Shown here: positions 18,188 through 27,932 of the stretch, piece by piece
Position numbering within the stretch: position 1 is the stretch's first letter
Layout of the letters: every line of letters begins with the position of its first letter
Source: Streptomyces sp. TRM68367
Lineage (GTDB): Bacteria > Actinomycetota > Actinomycetes > Streptomycetales > Streptomycetaceae
NCBI RefSeq assembly: GCF_014495685.1
Contig: NZ_JACTVI010000019.1
Span: 48,970-112,969, forward strand
Length of the DNA: 64,000 bases
Reading direction: 5' to 3'
Made by a program: the position numbers and the translations under genes
Notes under the pieces: generated by a model
The model's input: only the letters and a program-made list of their open reading frames with translations
What the model was told of the DNA's origin: nothing
Databases searched by the model: none

Positions 18188-18652
18188 CGCAACGCACGGC
18201 CGCGCCGGGCCTCGGACACGGTGTTCCTGGCGGGCAGGGACTGGGACCTGGGCCAGGGCGCGCCCGCGCAGTTCGCTCCGTTTGCCGACGCCATGGCCGA
18301 GCACACAGGCCTCAAGGGGGCCGCCCTGGACGACGGTTACGCGATCACGCACTACGACGCCTTCCAGGTGCTGGCCCAGGCCGTCGCCGAGAGCAAGTCG
18401 GAACTCGGCAGGCTCCAGCTGCCGTCCGAGCACGACGTCACCAACACCATCAGGAACATGCGGATGCTGCCCGACGACATCTGCCAGGGCTGCGTCAGGG
18501 GCGCGAGCGGGGACTTCGGCTACACCGCGGGGAACGGCAACTGGCCTGTCTGCAAGCCCGTTCCGGTCCTCGAGTTTCCACGGCCGAAGGGATACACCCC
18601 GCCGAAGCCCTACCTGACGCATCAGGCCAGGAGCGGAGCCTGTCCGGGGTGA
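18188..18652 (+). pseudogene. 5'-truncated substrate-binding (Leu/Ile/Val-type) protein
   Basis: An open frame of about 155 codons matches only the C-terminal third of a periplasmic-binding-protein-like domain: DTVFLAGRDWDLG, DDGYAITHYDAFQVLA, CQGCVRGASGDFGYTAGNG. No start or signal peptide belongs to this frame; it opens straight after a TGA. An ATG at 18184 with a plausible upstream region heads a different frame, as if the original 5' end had been joined out of frame to this 3' end by a deletion. It ends 6 bases before the stranded msrB fragment, so it abuts the island boundary. Confidence 0.65.
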
Positions 18653-18658
18653 AGCCAC

Positions 18659-18869
18659 TCATCCCTCGTCCGGAACCAACCGCAACGAGATCGAGTTGAT
18701 GCAGTACCGCTGGTCCGTCGGGGTCGGATACCCCTCCCTCTCGAACACATGCCCAAGATGCGACCCGCACCGCGCACACCGCACCTCGGTCCGCACCATC
18801 CCGTGCGAGCCGTCCTCCAGCACCTCCACCGCGTCGGAGTCCTTCGGGTCGTAGAAGGACGGCCAGCCG
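18659..18869 (-). pseudogene. Stranded 3' fragment of msrB (left direct repeat)
   Basis: Encodes the last 69 codons of MsrB, from [12 protein letters not shown] to the stop, nearly identical to the intact gene at 27933-28340. There are three base differences: one synonymous in the last Gly codon, and two that change Arg to Gly and Gly to Arg (LEDGSHG, FEREGYP). Zinc Cys pair CARC and the catalytic Cys region RYCINS are kept, but the first half and any start are missing, so it is not functional. Confidence 0.9.
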
Positions 18870-18897
18870 GGCGTGCTTCTCGAATACTCGAGTGCAT

Positions 18898-18915
18898 CCC
18901 CGCCCCCATGCGGGG
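18898..18915. terminator. GC hairpin after the Wadjet-like operon
   Basis: CCCCGC and GCGGGG form a six-pair stem around a six-base loop, 33 bases past the stop of the last operon gene. It could end transcription of the operon. The flanks (GTGCAT before, CAACA after) make it look like a lone type I-E CRISPR repeat, but there is no second copy. Confidence 0.35.
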
Positions 18916-18947
18916 CAACAGCCAGGGCTCCACTGGCCGTAGAGCCC

Positions 18948-20246
18948 TTACTCCAGATCTCCCAGCAGTGGCTCCAAGGCACATTCCTCGTGCAGGGCGA
19001 CTCCGAAGGCTTCCATGATCGGGGCCAGTTCGGCGTCCCAGACGGCCGCCACCTGTGGCCCGGCGAGCGGCAGTGATGGCGTGCCATGCAGCTCCGCGCG
19101 TGTCGCGAGGTACTCGTAGTCCGCCGCCGTCATGCGCCACGGCTCCGCCCGGTACCGCTCCATGATCCGGTTGGCCAGCGCGATACCCGTCCAGTCGAAG
19201 TCCCCGTGGTACGCGAAGGCGCAGCCGGCTGTCGCCAGTGCGTCCAGCAGCGTGAGAACGACCGTCGTCGCACTGCCTGACGTGCAGACCAGCGGGGCGG
19301 TGCATCCGGCATCGGCCGCGGCTTCGACCACGCGTGGATTTTCGCATACGTGGACACGGGTGCCCGGCGGCATGTTCAGGCGCAGGGTGCGCAGTTCGCG
19401 CAAGGTCAGATGAGTCTCCAGCGCGCGGTCCGCCCGCTCGCGCAGGGTCTTCTCACCCCACGTCCCGCCCCTTGGCCGCAGGCCATACGTGAGCACGGTG
19501 CTGGACACCTCGTCGGGAATGACCGAGGCCCGCCGCCACAGGGCGCGGCGGCCCGGTGCGTCAGTCGGGACATCCGCTCCCCGGGCCGCCGCGATGCCGC
19601 GCAGGACCAGGCGGGCCAGCAGAGTGCCGTCGTCCAGGCCGTGGGCCGAGCCCGTCGTGCGGGTGGCCAGTTCGCCGCGGCCCCAGGTGGCAGGGGCGGG
19701 GCCGGGAGTTGTGCCGGGGAAGAGGGTCGCGAGGGTGTCGATGGCCTGGGTGACGGTGGTGAGCGCGGTGCCGGACGGCTGTCGCGTGAGCGTGCCGCCC
19801 CGCCGTATCTCCTCCAGCCATGGGCGGGCCCATGGCTGTCCTGCCAAGGGCGTTGCAGCGAGGGTCGTTTCAGCCGCGGACCACAGACGGATGCGTTCGG
19901 CCTGCGCAGCGTTGCGGGCCGCCCGGCGGTCGGTGAGGGGTGGGCCCAGTTCCGCCAGCGTCGCGGCCAGCCCTCGGCCGACCGCACTGGCCCGAAGGCG
20001 GATGTCCAGGTCCGGCAGGCGGATTGTGGCGGTGGGGCCGGTGACCGGCCTGGCCAGGAGAAGGGACAGCGCCTCCCGCTCCTGTGCGTCCAGGTTCTGG
20101 AGCCTGATCGTGCCGGTCGGCTGGAGGCCGCCGCGTTCGAGGCGGGTGCGGGCTGCCGCCCAGAGGCGCGTCAGGCCCGGCCGGTTCAGGAAAGCCAGTG
20201 ATTCGGCGTCCAGCGGCGGCTCGCCCTCCGCTCCGGCGTTCGTCAT
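18948..20246 (-). CDS. Wadjet-like nuclease subunit, TIGR02679 family (JetD-like)
   Basis: 432 residues. The C-terminal DUF2399/Toprim-like region carries the acidic motif HGDFDWTG with D349 and D351, and an upstream E302 in [10 protein letters not shown], the layout of the topoisomerase VI-like metal site that lets JetD/MksG cut DNA. The N-terminal part (DUF3323-like) has paired [14 protein letters not shown] and [14 protein letters not shown] elements. In Wadjet systems this subunit cleaves plasmid DNA once the SMC motor has extruded it. The ATG overlaps the stop of the SMC gene as ATGA, so the two are coupled. It is the last gene of the operon. Confidence 0.9.
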   Translation of the reverse strand: MTNAGAEGEPPLDAESLAFLNRPGLTRLWAAARTRLERGGLQPTGTIRLQNLDAQEREALSLLLARPVTGPTATIRLPDLDIRLRASAVGRGLAATLAELGPPLTDRRAARNAAQAERIRLWSAAETTLAATPLAGQPWARPWLEEIRRGGTLTRQPSGTALTTVTQAIDTLATLFPGTTPGPAPATWGRGELATRTTGSAHGLDDGTLLARLVLRGIAAARGADVPTDAPGRRALWRRASVIPDEVSSTVLTYGLRPRGGTWGEKTLRERADRALETHLTLRELRTLRLNMPPGTRVHVCENPRVVEAAADAGCTAPLVCTSGSATTVVLTLLDALATAGCAFAYHGDFDWTGIALANRIMERYRAEPWRMTAADYEYLATRAELHGTPSLPLAGPQVAAVWDAELAPIMEAFGVALHEECALEPLLGDLE

Positions 20247-23200
20247 ACCGACACCAGCCGCCTCTGCCGTCCGTTCCACGTGTAGTGGAGAGTGGCCACG
20301 CCCCGCACGTGCGGATCGCGCAGGCACTCGTAGATGTGCAAGGACGGTACGCCTGGCCAGTTGCCGATGAGGCGTTCGCTGGTGAGGACGAAGTCGAGGT
20401 CCAGGTCGACGAGGATGCGGCCGAGGCGGGCGTGGGTGGGCTCGTCGACCTTGGCAAAGGCGTCGTCCAGCAGGATCAGGCGGGGTGCGTGCGGGGCGGA
20501 CTCCGCGAGGCTGGTGAAGTGGGCCGCCGCCGCGGCGAAGAGCACCAGATACGACAGCACACGCTGTTCGCCCTGGCTCAGGCCGGTGCGGCCGGAGAGC
20601 TTGCGCCGGCTGCCCGGGGCGGCGTCGTTCACCACCCAGGGGGTGAAGGCGAACCAGTCGCGGTAGTCGAGGGCGGTACGCAGGTGGGCCGCGTAGCCCG
20701 CGCCCGGGTCGGCGCGGCGGGCGTCTTCGATGCGCCGCTGGAGGACGTCGCGGAGTTGCTCGGACTCTTCGCGGTTGCGCAGACCCGAGGGGCTGCGCAG
20801 GAGGTCGACGGCCGCCTTCACGTCGGCTTCCACGCCGTCGGCGAGCTTCCAGTCAAGGGTGACGCCCAGGCCGTGTGAGGTGCGGACCGTGGACAGGGTG
20901 GCGTTGAGGGCGGCCACCAGGGCGCCCGCGGCCAGGACCTGGGTGGACAGGTGGTCGCCCAGCTCGCCCGTCAGGAAGCGCTGGAAGACCTCGCGCTCGC
21001 GTTCCGTCAGCCGGTCGCGGGCTTCGGCCGCCTGGGCGGCGATGCGCTCGCCCACCACGGCGATGTCGTGCGGGCCGTGGTCGTCGACGAGGCGGCAGCG
21101 CTTGATGCCGTCGTGTTCCTCGATCGTCGCGTCGTAGCCTCCGGAGAGCTGGTCGCGCAGCGCGGTGTGGAGGTTGAGGAGGGTGGTGTCCGAGATGTCG
21201 CGGCGTTCGGTGTCCAGACGGCGGCGCACGTCGTCGACCAGCGTATGCAGTGCCGTGATGCGGCCCCGTACGTCCTCGTGGACCGGGTCCGGGGACTTCA
21301 GGGCCACACCCTCGTCGGTGTCGAGGCCCGCCCCTCTCAGCACACCCGGCAGCGACAACGCCGCGCGCAGACGCCGTCCGCAGACCAGCGCCTCGTCCTC
21401 CTGGGCGGCGAGTGCCTCGCCCTGTACTCTCTCGTCCTCCCCGGCCCGTACGCGCTTGTCGTGCACGTCGGCCATGTCCTCCCGCACGCGCGGGAGTTGG
21501 CGCTCCACGGCGTCCAGGCGGCGCTTCGCCTCGGCCTCCCGGGAGAGGATCTCCTGCTCCGTGGCGCCGAGCGCCTCCTGAAGGCCTCGGACGATACGGC
21601 GAGCGGCCTCCAGTCGGCCGAGCGGCTCGGCGTAGTCGGCCTCGGCTTCCCGGCAGGCCGACTCGGCAACCTCGTAGTCCGTCCGGCCGTCGCGGTGACC
21701 GCCGGCTGCGGAAACGACCGCGCGCACCCGTCGCCGCAACCGCTCCGTGCCCTGCCCGAGCCGGTCGAGGGCGAGACGGACCGTGTCGAGTGCGGCCGGC
21801 TCCGTCGGGAGGCCGTGGGCGCTCGCCGTCGCCTCGGCCTCCCGACGGGCGGCGGACGCGCGAGCCCGCGCCTGCTCCGCCTCCCGGGCAGCCGCGGCAG
21901 CCTGCCCGGCGAGGGAGTCGGCGGTGCGCTCGGCCTCGGCGGTACGGGCCCAGGCATCGGTCAGCCGACGGGCGGAGGGCGGCTGGCGCATGGTGTCGGC
22001 GACCTGGTCCCGGTGCTCGGTCAGGCTCCGCAGGCCGTGCTCGCGTTCCGCCAACTCGTCCTGCACCGCGGTCAGTCGACGGTCGAGTTCGGCCAGCGTC
22101 CGGCGGCGGGTCTCCGCACGCAACTCCGCACCGACGTACTCGGCGGCCTGCTTGACGTGACGGCCCCGCACGACACCCAGCTTCCAGGAGCCGTCGGTGC
22201 CGATGACGGTGTGCGGCTCGGCCACCGCCGTATCCACCGCATCTGTGAGGAGGTTCCCGTCCCCGGCCAGCGCCACCGCCCCCAGCACCCGCTCGACCTG
22301 CTCGACCCTCACCCCGCTGTCCGGCGCGGCAACAGGCCGCAGCACCCGGGCGAGTGTCACCCCGGCCACCGGTTCTCCCGGTACCAGGAGGGTGTCCCGC
22401 GTGGCCGCGTCCAGGAGCGTGCCGTCGGCACGAACCCAGGCGTCGAGCAGGCCGCTTGCCTCCAGGGCGGCTTCCAGCCCTGCGCGCGCTGCCGGCTCCA
22501 GGTCGGCTGCGAAGTCCACCAGCCGGTACAGGGGAGCCCCGGTGCCGGGGGTGCGGGGAGCCGCGCGGTGGGGTGGAGGCGGCGGCTCGGGGTCGGTACG
22601 GCGTTCCCATTCCTCGCGCTCGCCACGGACGCGATCTCGTTCACCGATCAGTTCGCGGAGGGCGACGGCGAGGGCGTCGCGATCCTCGCCCAGTTCCGCC
22701 AGCCACGGATCGACGGCCGACCGGGCCGCGTCGGCCACCTCGTCGGGGACCCGGTCGGGCAGCGGGCCGTCCGCCGGATCGTGGGCGGCCAACGCGAGTA
22801 CGTCGTCCAGGGGTACCCCGGTGAGGCCGCGCAGCCGCTCGATCCAGACCCGGACCGCGTCGGCATACACCTCTCCTTCGCGCGCGGTCTCCTGCCGGCG
22901 CTGCTCTGCCTGGTCTCGCGCGTGTTCCGTCTGTTCCTCCAGGCGCTCACGGGCGGCGTCGGCCTCGTACGCCTCCTGCCGGGCCTTGGCCGACATCTCC
23001 ACAAGAACGGCCAGTTCGGTCACGGACCGGGACCGGTGCCTGATCACTGGCTGCGCGGCATCGAGCTGGGCATCCCAGGAGTGCAGCGCGGTCGCGCAGG
23101 CCTCGGTGTCGACCGCCAGTACCTCGCTGTGCCGTACGAGGTGGACGTCGCCCTCCGGGGACATCAGTTCAGCCGTCGCGGCGGCCGCTGCCGGCAGGGC

Positions 23201-24457
23201 GGGGGTCGCGACCGGCTCCCCCAGGTGCACGGGGTCGAGTCCGGAGCGCTCCGCCTCCCGTACCAGCTCGCCGTGCGTGGTGCTCAGCTCGATCAGCTCT
23301 TCCCGGAGCCGCCGGGCCTCGGCGGTGAGGCGCCGGCCCGCCTCCTCCTTGTTGCTGTGCCCCTGGCGCAGTGACTTGAAGGCGGCGGCGGCCGCGCTCT
23401 GCAGGGCATTGACGGTGGCCCGCTTCTCCCCGAGTTCCTTGAGGCTGCGGTACTCGGCGCTGGCGTGCAGCGCGGCCAGATCGGTCTCGGCGGAGCTCGC
23501 CTCGCCCTCAAGGGCTTCGACGTGGCCGCCGAGTTCCTTCTCACGCTCACGGAGCGCTTCGGCCGTTCTCGCCGCGTCCCCCGCAGACTTGCGGCACTCC
23601 GCGAGCCGCTCCAGTTCACCGCTCGCCTCGCCCGCGCGGCGGCGCAGTGCCCCGTGCAGATAGCCGCGGTAGCCGGTGAGGAAGGCGGTGAGCGACTGGT
23701 CCGTCCGCTCCAGACGCCCGAGGTCGGCCCGTACGGCGTCGAGGTCGTCGAGGCCCCGGGCCACCTTCTCCACGATCTCGTCGTCGAGGGCGGGCAGTGT
23801 CTCGGCGAGGACGGAGACCAGGCCCCCGGAGTCGATGCGGTCGCCGATGGTGGGGCGGCGCAGCCGGTGCAGGAGATGCAGGAGGTTGCGATAGCGGGCC
23901 GCGTCGGTCAGGCCGAACAGTTCACGGGCGACCCTGGCCCGGTGCTCCACGGCGCGGTCGGTGACGTTCTCCGCGCCGACGAGCGACTTGAGCTGGTCGA
24001 CGGGGAGAGGCCGGCCGGCGGGGGCGAGGTCCAGGTCTTCGCCGACCCGGAGCCGGGTCACGAAGAAGAACGGCTTCGCCGCCTTGGTCGACTGCGACGC
24101 GCGGACGGCCACTCCGAGGGTGAGGTGATGGTCGCTGCCGTCCTCGTCCGTCCGGGCGAACTCCACCCACAGGTAGCCCAGCCGGTTGGTCTGCTCGAAC
24201 CCGTCCAGCATGAGCCAGAGGAGGGTGGTGCGCCCGGTGCCCGTGGCGTCCAACGCTCGGGCGTCGCCGTCGAGGAGGTACGGCAGCAGCATCTCCAAGG
24301 CCTTGGACTTGCCGGCGCCGTTCTTGCCGCGCAGCAGCAGGCGGCCGTCACCGAAGGCGAACTCCTGCATGTCGTACTGCCAGACGTTGTGGATGCCCGC
24401 GCGGTGCAGACGGTAACGGTGGAGGGCCGGAGTGCTGTTCACCGGGGTGCTGTTCAT
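20243..24457 (-). CDS. Wadjet-like SMC ATPase, TIGR02680 family (JetC-like)
   Basis: 1404 residues, one of the longest genes here. The Walker A loop RGKNGAGKS is at 43-51, the ABC signature LSQGEQ and the Walker B stretch LILLDDAFAKVDE are near the C-terminus. Between them lie about 1,000 residues rich in Glu, Arg, Ala and Leu heptads, i.e. long coiled coils with a hinge-like middle (PLYRLVDFAADLEPAAR, EPVAGVTLARVLRPV). This is the DNA-extruding motor of the system. It overlaps its neighbours by 4 bases at each end. The gene is full length with no frameshift, so the system looks functional. Confidence 0.93.
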   Translation of the reverse strand: MNSTPVNSTPALHRYRLHRAGIHNVWQYDMQEFAFGDGRLLLRGKNGAGKSKALEMLLPYLLDGDARALDATGTGRTTLLWLMLDGFEQTNRLGYLWVEFARTDEDGSDHHLTLGVAVRASQSTKAAKPFFFVTRLRVGEDLDLAPAGRPLPVDQLKSLVGAENVTDRAVEHRARVARELFGLTDAARYRNLLHLLHRLRRPTIGDRIDSGGLVSVLAETLPALDDEIVEKVARGLDDLDAVRADLGRLERTDQSLTAFLTGYRGYLHGALRRRAGEASGELERLAECRKSAGDAARTAEALREREKELGGHVEALEGEASSAETDLAALHASAEYRSLKELGEKRATVNALQSAAAAAFKSLRQGHSNKEEAGRRLTAEARRLREELIELSTTHGELVREAERSGLDPVHLGEPVATPALPAAAAATAELMSPEGDVHLVRHSEVLAVDTEACATALHSWDAQLDAAQPVIRHRSRSVTELAVLVEMSAKARQEAYEADAARERLEEQTEHARDQAEQRRQETAREGEVYADAVRVWIERLRGLTGVPLDDVLALAAHDPADGPLPDRVPDEVADAARSAVDPWLAELGEDRDALAVALRELIGERDRVRGEREEWERRTDPEPPPPPHRAAPRTPGTGAPLYRLVDFAADLEPAARAGLEAALEASGLLDAWVRADGTLLDAATRDTLLVPGEPVAGVTLARVLRPVAAPDSGVRVEQVERVLGAVALAGDGNLLTDAVDTAVAEPHTVIGTDGSWKLGVVRGRHVKQAAEYVGAELRAETRRRTLAELDRRLTAVQDELAEREHGLRSLTEHRDQVADTMRQPPSARRLTDAWARTAEAERTADSLAGQAAAAAREAEQARARASAARREAEATASAHGLPTEPAALDTVRLALDRLGQGTERLRRRVRAVVSAAGGHRDGRTDYEVAESACREAEADYAEPLGRLEAARRIVRGLQEALGATEQEILSREAEAKRRLDAVERQLPRVREDMADVHDKRVRAGEDERVQGEALAAQEDEALVCGRRLRAALSLPGVLRGAGLDTDEGVALKSPDPVHEDVRGRITALHTLVDDVRRRLDTERRDISDTTLLNLHTALRDQLSGGYDATIEEHDGIKRCRLVDDHGPHDIAVVGERIAAQAAEARDRLTEREREVFQRFLTGELGDHLSTQVLAAGALVAALNATLSTVRTSHGLGVTLDWKLADGVEADVKAAVDLLRSPSGLRNREESEQLRDVLQRRIEDARRADPGAGYAAHLRTALDYRDWFAFTPWVVNDAAPGSRRKLSGRTGLSQGEQRVLSYLVLFAAAAAHFTSLAESAPHAPRLILLDDAFAKVDEPTHARLGRILVDLDLDFVLTSERLIGNWPGVPSLHIYECLRDPHVRGVATLHYTWNGRQRRLVSV

Positions 24458-25809
24458 CGGGGCGGCTCCTTGGAGACGTCGTCCTCCGGGGGCTGGGCGT
24501 CCGCCGGGGACTGGGCGGCGGGGGGCCTGACCGTCACCGTGGTGGCGTAGCGGGCGGCCGCGGCGAGCAGGATCCAGCCGCCGCCCGTACGGTCCTTGCC
24601 ACGTGCCCCCGAGACGTCCGTGACGGAACGGCCGTCGGCCACCGTCTCCTCGTATCCCTCGGGCAGGCCGTGGCCGTCCGCGCGCAAAGGACCGGCGGGC
24701 GCCATCAGACGCATCCGGACGAGGAGGTCGAGGACAGCGGCGAGGAATCCGTCCCGGTCCTGAAGGTGGCCGCGCTGCCAGTTGCTGCGCCTGCCGTACT
24801 CCTCGATCAGTTCGTCGAGCAGCTCGGGCAGCAGCCCGTCGGGGACGGGTACGCCGATGACCAGCCTCCCTCCGACAGCGGGGTGGCCCGGGCCTTCGGG
24901 GCGCAGCCGGTCGACGAGCCGCTCCACCAGCAGCAGCGCGGCCTGTGCGACCGTGCCGGTACCCGGCAGGTGTACGTCGGTGACTTCGTCATCCGGGTCG
25001 ACCAGGGCGATGCCTTCGGCGCGGATCTCGGCCTCCAGGCCGAGCAGTTCCGAGAACGCTTGTGCCTCGCGCCGCTGCCGGGTGCGCAGCCACTCGCGCT
25101 CGGCGTCCGTGAGGTCGTCGAGATGGACGACTGGTGTTTCGACGAGGCGCCTGCGGACATACGTGCGCGGCCCTCCGAAGCCGGGGTCGGCGGCGCGGCG
25201 TACGAGGTCGGCACCGTCGCGGCTCTGGGCAAGCGGACCGGCGACCACGGCCCGCGCGATCTCGCGGTCCACGGTCAGCAGTGCCTCTCCGGCTCGTTCC
25301 TCGGCGACGGCCGAGACGTGACCCTCGGTCTCCACCAGGACGCCCCAGTCGACGAGTTGCCGCATTGCGGCCGCGAGCGTGCGCCGCTCGGCCTGTCGCC
25401 CGGTGTCGGCGATCTCGATCCCGGCGTCCACGGCCGCGGCCCGCAGATCGGCGACGAGCTGGGAGAGCAGGAGCTGTTCCGGGGCGGTGACGAGGACCGA
25501 CAGGGCGAGGGCCAGGTAGGCGTACGTCCGTGGCGTGAAGGGCGTCCCGGTCGACGGCCGTTCGAGCCGGTGCCCCGAGCCCGGTCCGAGGCCGGCCTTG
25601 AAGAGCCGGGCGTACGACGCCTCCACCAGCAGTCGGTATCCGAACACCTGCTGGAAGCGCTGGGCGAGCCAGTCGGCGTGGCGTCGGATCAGTGGGAAGG
25701 TGTCGCTGTGCGGTCCGTTACTGGTGACCAGGGGGTGGGCCAGCAGGAGCCGGGCGGCGGTGCGGCGCTCGGCCGCGAGCGCGACGTCGTGCGCGGAAGG
25801 CAGGGGCAT
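24454..25809 (-). CDS. Wadjet-like accessory subunit, TIGR02678/DUF2398 family (JetB-like)
   Basis: 451 residues. Family features include RRTAARLLLAHPLVT near the start, FQQVFGYRLLVEASYARLFK, the VDREIARAVVAGPL region and ETPVVHLDDLTDAEREWL. It is probably a winged-helix protein comparable to the KleB/MksE subunit that links kleisin to the SMC heads. ATG at 25809 overlaps the upstream TGA by one base (TGATG). It should act with the kleisin-like and SMC subunits. Assignment to the accessory role follows gene order; the biochemistry of this subtype is inferred from better known Wadjet types. Confidence 0.88.
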   Translation of the reverse strand: MPLPSAHDVALAAERRTAARLLLAHPLVTSNGPHSDTFPLIRRHADWLAQRFQQVFGYRLLVEASYARLFKAGLGPGSGHRLERPSTGTPFTPRTYAYLALALSVLVTAPEQLLLSQLVADLRAAAVDAGIEIADTGRQAERRTLAAAMRQLVDWGVLVETEGHVSAVAEERAGEALLTVDREIARAVVAGPLAQSRDGADLVRRAADPGFGGPRTYVRRRLVETPVVHLDDLTDAEREWLRTRQRREAQAFSELLGLEAEIRAEGIALVDPDDEVTDVHLPGTGTVAQAALLLVERLVDRLRPEGPGHPAVGGRLVIGVPVPDGLLPELLDELIEEYGRRSNWQRGHLQDRDGFLAAVLDLLVRMRLMAPAGPLRADGHGLPEGYEETVADGRSVTDVSGARGKDRTGGGWILLAAAARYATTVTVRPPAAQSPADAQPPEDDVSKEPPR

Positions 25810-27419
25810 CAGGCACTCGCCTCCCCGGCCTCGGTCATCGGCTCGCCCACCACGGGCATGGACGCGCTCTCGACGGCCAGCGTGAGATCATCCGCTGTCA
25901 GGTCGCCGTCGAAGGACTGCAGGACGGTGTGCCGACCGGGGGTGCGCCACGCGGTCAGCCGGATGCCGAGGTCCGCATCACCCGCCTGCGCGCCGTCGAG
26001 CAGGAAGTCACCGGCGTCCTTGTGCAACTGGGCGTTGCCGAGGGCGGCGGTGAGGAGCTCGAGCAGCAGTCGCATGGCCGGAGCACTCAGTCTCACCTGG
26101 TCGAATCTGCCCGAGGCGCTGCGCAGTTCGTCGGCAGCCGCGTGCCGGGCCTCGGCCTGCTCCCGCGCACGCTCCAGGAGGTGCCGCTTCTGTTCGGAGT
26201 GGTCCTCGGCCGCGGCGGCACGTCCGCGCGGAGCCCTGCTGCCGCGCTCGCGCAGTGCCACCGGCACGTCCACCACCGGCCCAGTCCACCAGCTCACGTA
26301 CGCCGGCACGGACGACTCCGGATCCGGTGCCACTCCCAGGTGCCGCGCCCCGTAGAGCCCGAAGGCGGCCACCGCGAGGTCGTGCCCCTCCTCCGGTTCC
26401 GCCGCGTCGAACCAGGCCGCGAGCCGCAGCAGGTCCTTGCGGCGGGACATCTCGCCGGAGGCCGAACGCAGCATCCGCTTGGCGTTGGCGAGGAGTGACT
26501 GCAGGGCACGCAGGGTGGCGTCCCGGAGCTGGTCCACCTGACTGCCGTGCCCGCCGGTGTCGGCGAACCAGTCCCGCAGCCCCTCCCAATCCGCCAGGTC
26601 CCGTCCGCGGCTGCGCTGGACGCGGGTCTGGGGCAAGCCTTCGGCGAGGGCCCCGAGACCTGTCGTGTGGGCGTCGATGCGGGACAGCAGCGTGGGCAGA
26701 TGGGGCCAGATCGCCGCCAGCCGAGCGGCGATGCGCGGGGCACGGAAGGACACGTCCTCAGTGATCGCTTCCACGTAGTCGAGCAGCAGCTCCTTGAAGC
26801 CCTGGTATTCGGCCCCGTCGAGGTCGTAGCGGGCCAGCACCTGGCCCAGGTAGGCGTAGAAGTCCCGTACGGACTCGGCGAATTCGGCGAACTGTACGAA
26901 AAGGGTGCTGATGCGTTCGAGCGCCTGCTGCGGCTCCGGGCCACCGGCCTCCGTGACCATGGCGACGAGCTCGCCCAGGCCGCGGTCGACGAGCGCGAGG
27001 AGCTCACTGCTCACCTCGCGCGCGGCGTCCGCCCCGGCCAGCACCTCGTCCGCGTCCCGCTGGACGCGCTCGCCGAGTTTGGACAGCTGATAGCGGGACC
27101 GGGAACGCTGGTACTCGGCGATGCTTGTCGCCTTGACGGTGTGCGTGCTGCGCAGCAGATTGCCCCAGCGCACCAGCTGCTCGAGGCGCGCGGTGAGCGC
27201 CTCCGCATCGAGCGCCGCTCCCGGCCCGCCCGCCCGCCGCAGCTTGACGAGCACGTCGGGCACGGCAAGATCCGCGAGCAGCGTGCCGCAGAACACCCGC
27301 ATCACCGCGACGTACTCCAGGCGTTCGGGCACGCTGAGGTACGTGTAAGCACTCAGCCGCTGCCATGCTTCGGCGCCGGTCTCCTCCCGATCAGGAGCCT
27401 GCGCTTCGTTCCCCTCCAT
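25809..27419 (-). CDS. Wadjet-like kleisin-type subunit, TIGR02677/DUF2397 family (JetA-like)
   Basis: 536 residues, first gene of the operon. Family features: LSVPERLEYVAVMRVFC near the N-terminus, a helical middle with VRDFYAYLGQVLARYDLDG and FKELLLDYVEAI, and a C-terminal part with YVSWWTGPVVDVPVALRERG. By order it corresponds to the kleisin/MksF-like subunit that bridges the SMC dimer. The ATG at 27419 fits the family start but has no obvious Shine-Dalgarno; an upstream GTG after CCGGA could add about 11 residues. The promoter must lie between here and the CBS-domain remnant. Confidence 0.88.
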   Translation of the reverse strand: MEGNEAQAPDREETGAEAWQRLSAYTYLSVPERLEYVAVMRVFCGTLLADLAVPDVLVKLRRAGGPGAALDAEALTARLEQLVRWGNLLRSTHTVKATSIAEYQRSRSRYQLSKLGERVQRDADEVLAGADAAREVSSELLALVDRGLGELVAMVTEAGGPEPQQALERISTLFVQFAEFAESVRDFYAYLGQVLARYDLDGAEYQGFKELLLDYVEAITEDVSFRAPRIAARLAAIWPHLPTLLSRIDAHTTGLGALAEGLPQTRVQRSRGRDLADWEGLRDWFADTGGHGSQVDQLRDATLRALQSLLANAKRMLRSASGEMSRRKDLLRLAAWFDAAEPEEGHDLAVAAFGLYGARHLGVAPDPESSVPAYVSWWTGPVVDVPVALRERGSRAPRGRAAAAEDHSEQKRHLLERAREQAEARHAAADELRSASGRFDQVRLSAPAMRLLLELLTAALGNAQLHKDAGDFLLDGAQAGDADLGIRLTAWRTPGRHTVLQSFDGDLTADDLTLAVESASMPVVGEPMTEAGEASA

Positions 27420-27599
27420 GTCGACGAGCGTACGGACCGCTACTGACACTCCGGAGCAAGTCGGGGAAAACCAACCGCTCGCGATGCCAGCGCGCCGCCG
27501 CGGTCCGTCCTCACTCATGCCCACAACGGTCCAAGTTCGGCGACGGGCTCCGCGCTCACGTCGGCCGACGGGTCCGTGATCCTTCGGTGCGAGCCGTCC

Positions 27600-27857
27600 T
27601 CAAACGCCGGTGGTCGCTCCGTGATCCGGATCGTAGAGCCGGAGCATGCCTACAAAGCGGTCCAGCAGGTCGAGCTGTTCGGATCTGAGTGAGGGTGCGT
27701 TGAAGTGCTTCTTGTGCACCTTCTGGACGTCGGTCTCGCTGTGGACCCGGCCCAGACAACGCCTCGATCGCCGTTCGATCTCGACCAGGGTGAAGAAGGG
27801 CCGGGCGACCGTACCGAACCCGCCGGCCAGATCGGCCGAGGTGACGATGCCGCTCAC
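27600..27857 (-). pseudogene. CBS-domain protein remnant with internal deletion
   Basis: 85 codons. It begins in the middle of a CBS domain (SGIVTSADLAGGFG), continues ARPFFTLVEIERRSRRCLGRV, and then jumps to what looks like the C-terminus of the same kind of protein (EQLDLLDRFVGMLRLYDP). In full-length relatives, as I recall them, these parts are separated by a helical, HEPN-like segment of about 100 residues. The first CBS half and the start are also gone. It lies between the Wadjet-like operon and msrB, inside the right repeat. Confidence 0.5.
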
Positions 27858-27932
27858 CGTCCCGTCCGCGGCGTCGTCATCCGGAGAACGGACGCGAAGT
27901 CCGGCACCGTGGTCAGGCTGTGACCGCTCCGG

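Noticed and set aside
18184..18699. Open frame starting at an ATG with a plausible upstream region
   Set aside because: It is one frame off the recognisable binding-protein sequence and its translation is Arg/Gly-rich nonsense; the real similarity lies in the other frame.
18892..18920. A 29-base segment resembling a type I-E CRISPR repeat
   Set aside because: Only one copy, a six-base loop instead of four, no spacers and no cas genes. Kept only as a hairpin after the Wadjet-like operon.
18948..27419. Claiming the four-gene SMC operon as a new defence system
   Set aside because: The TIGR02677-TIGR02680 set is already recognised as a Wadjet-related type; only its msrB boundaries are unusual here.
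27587..27601. 15-base match (GTGCGAGCCGTCCTC) to the left msrB fragment inside the island
   Set aside because: It shares the left-copy variant base and could be a recombination scar, but it is too short to support a claim in such GC-rich DNA.
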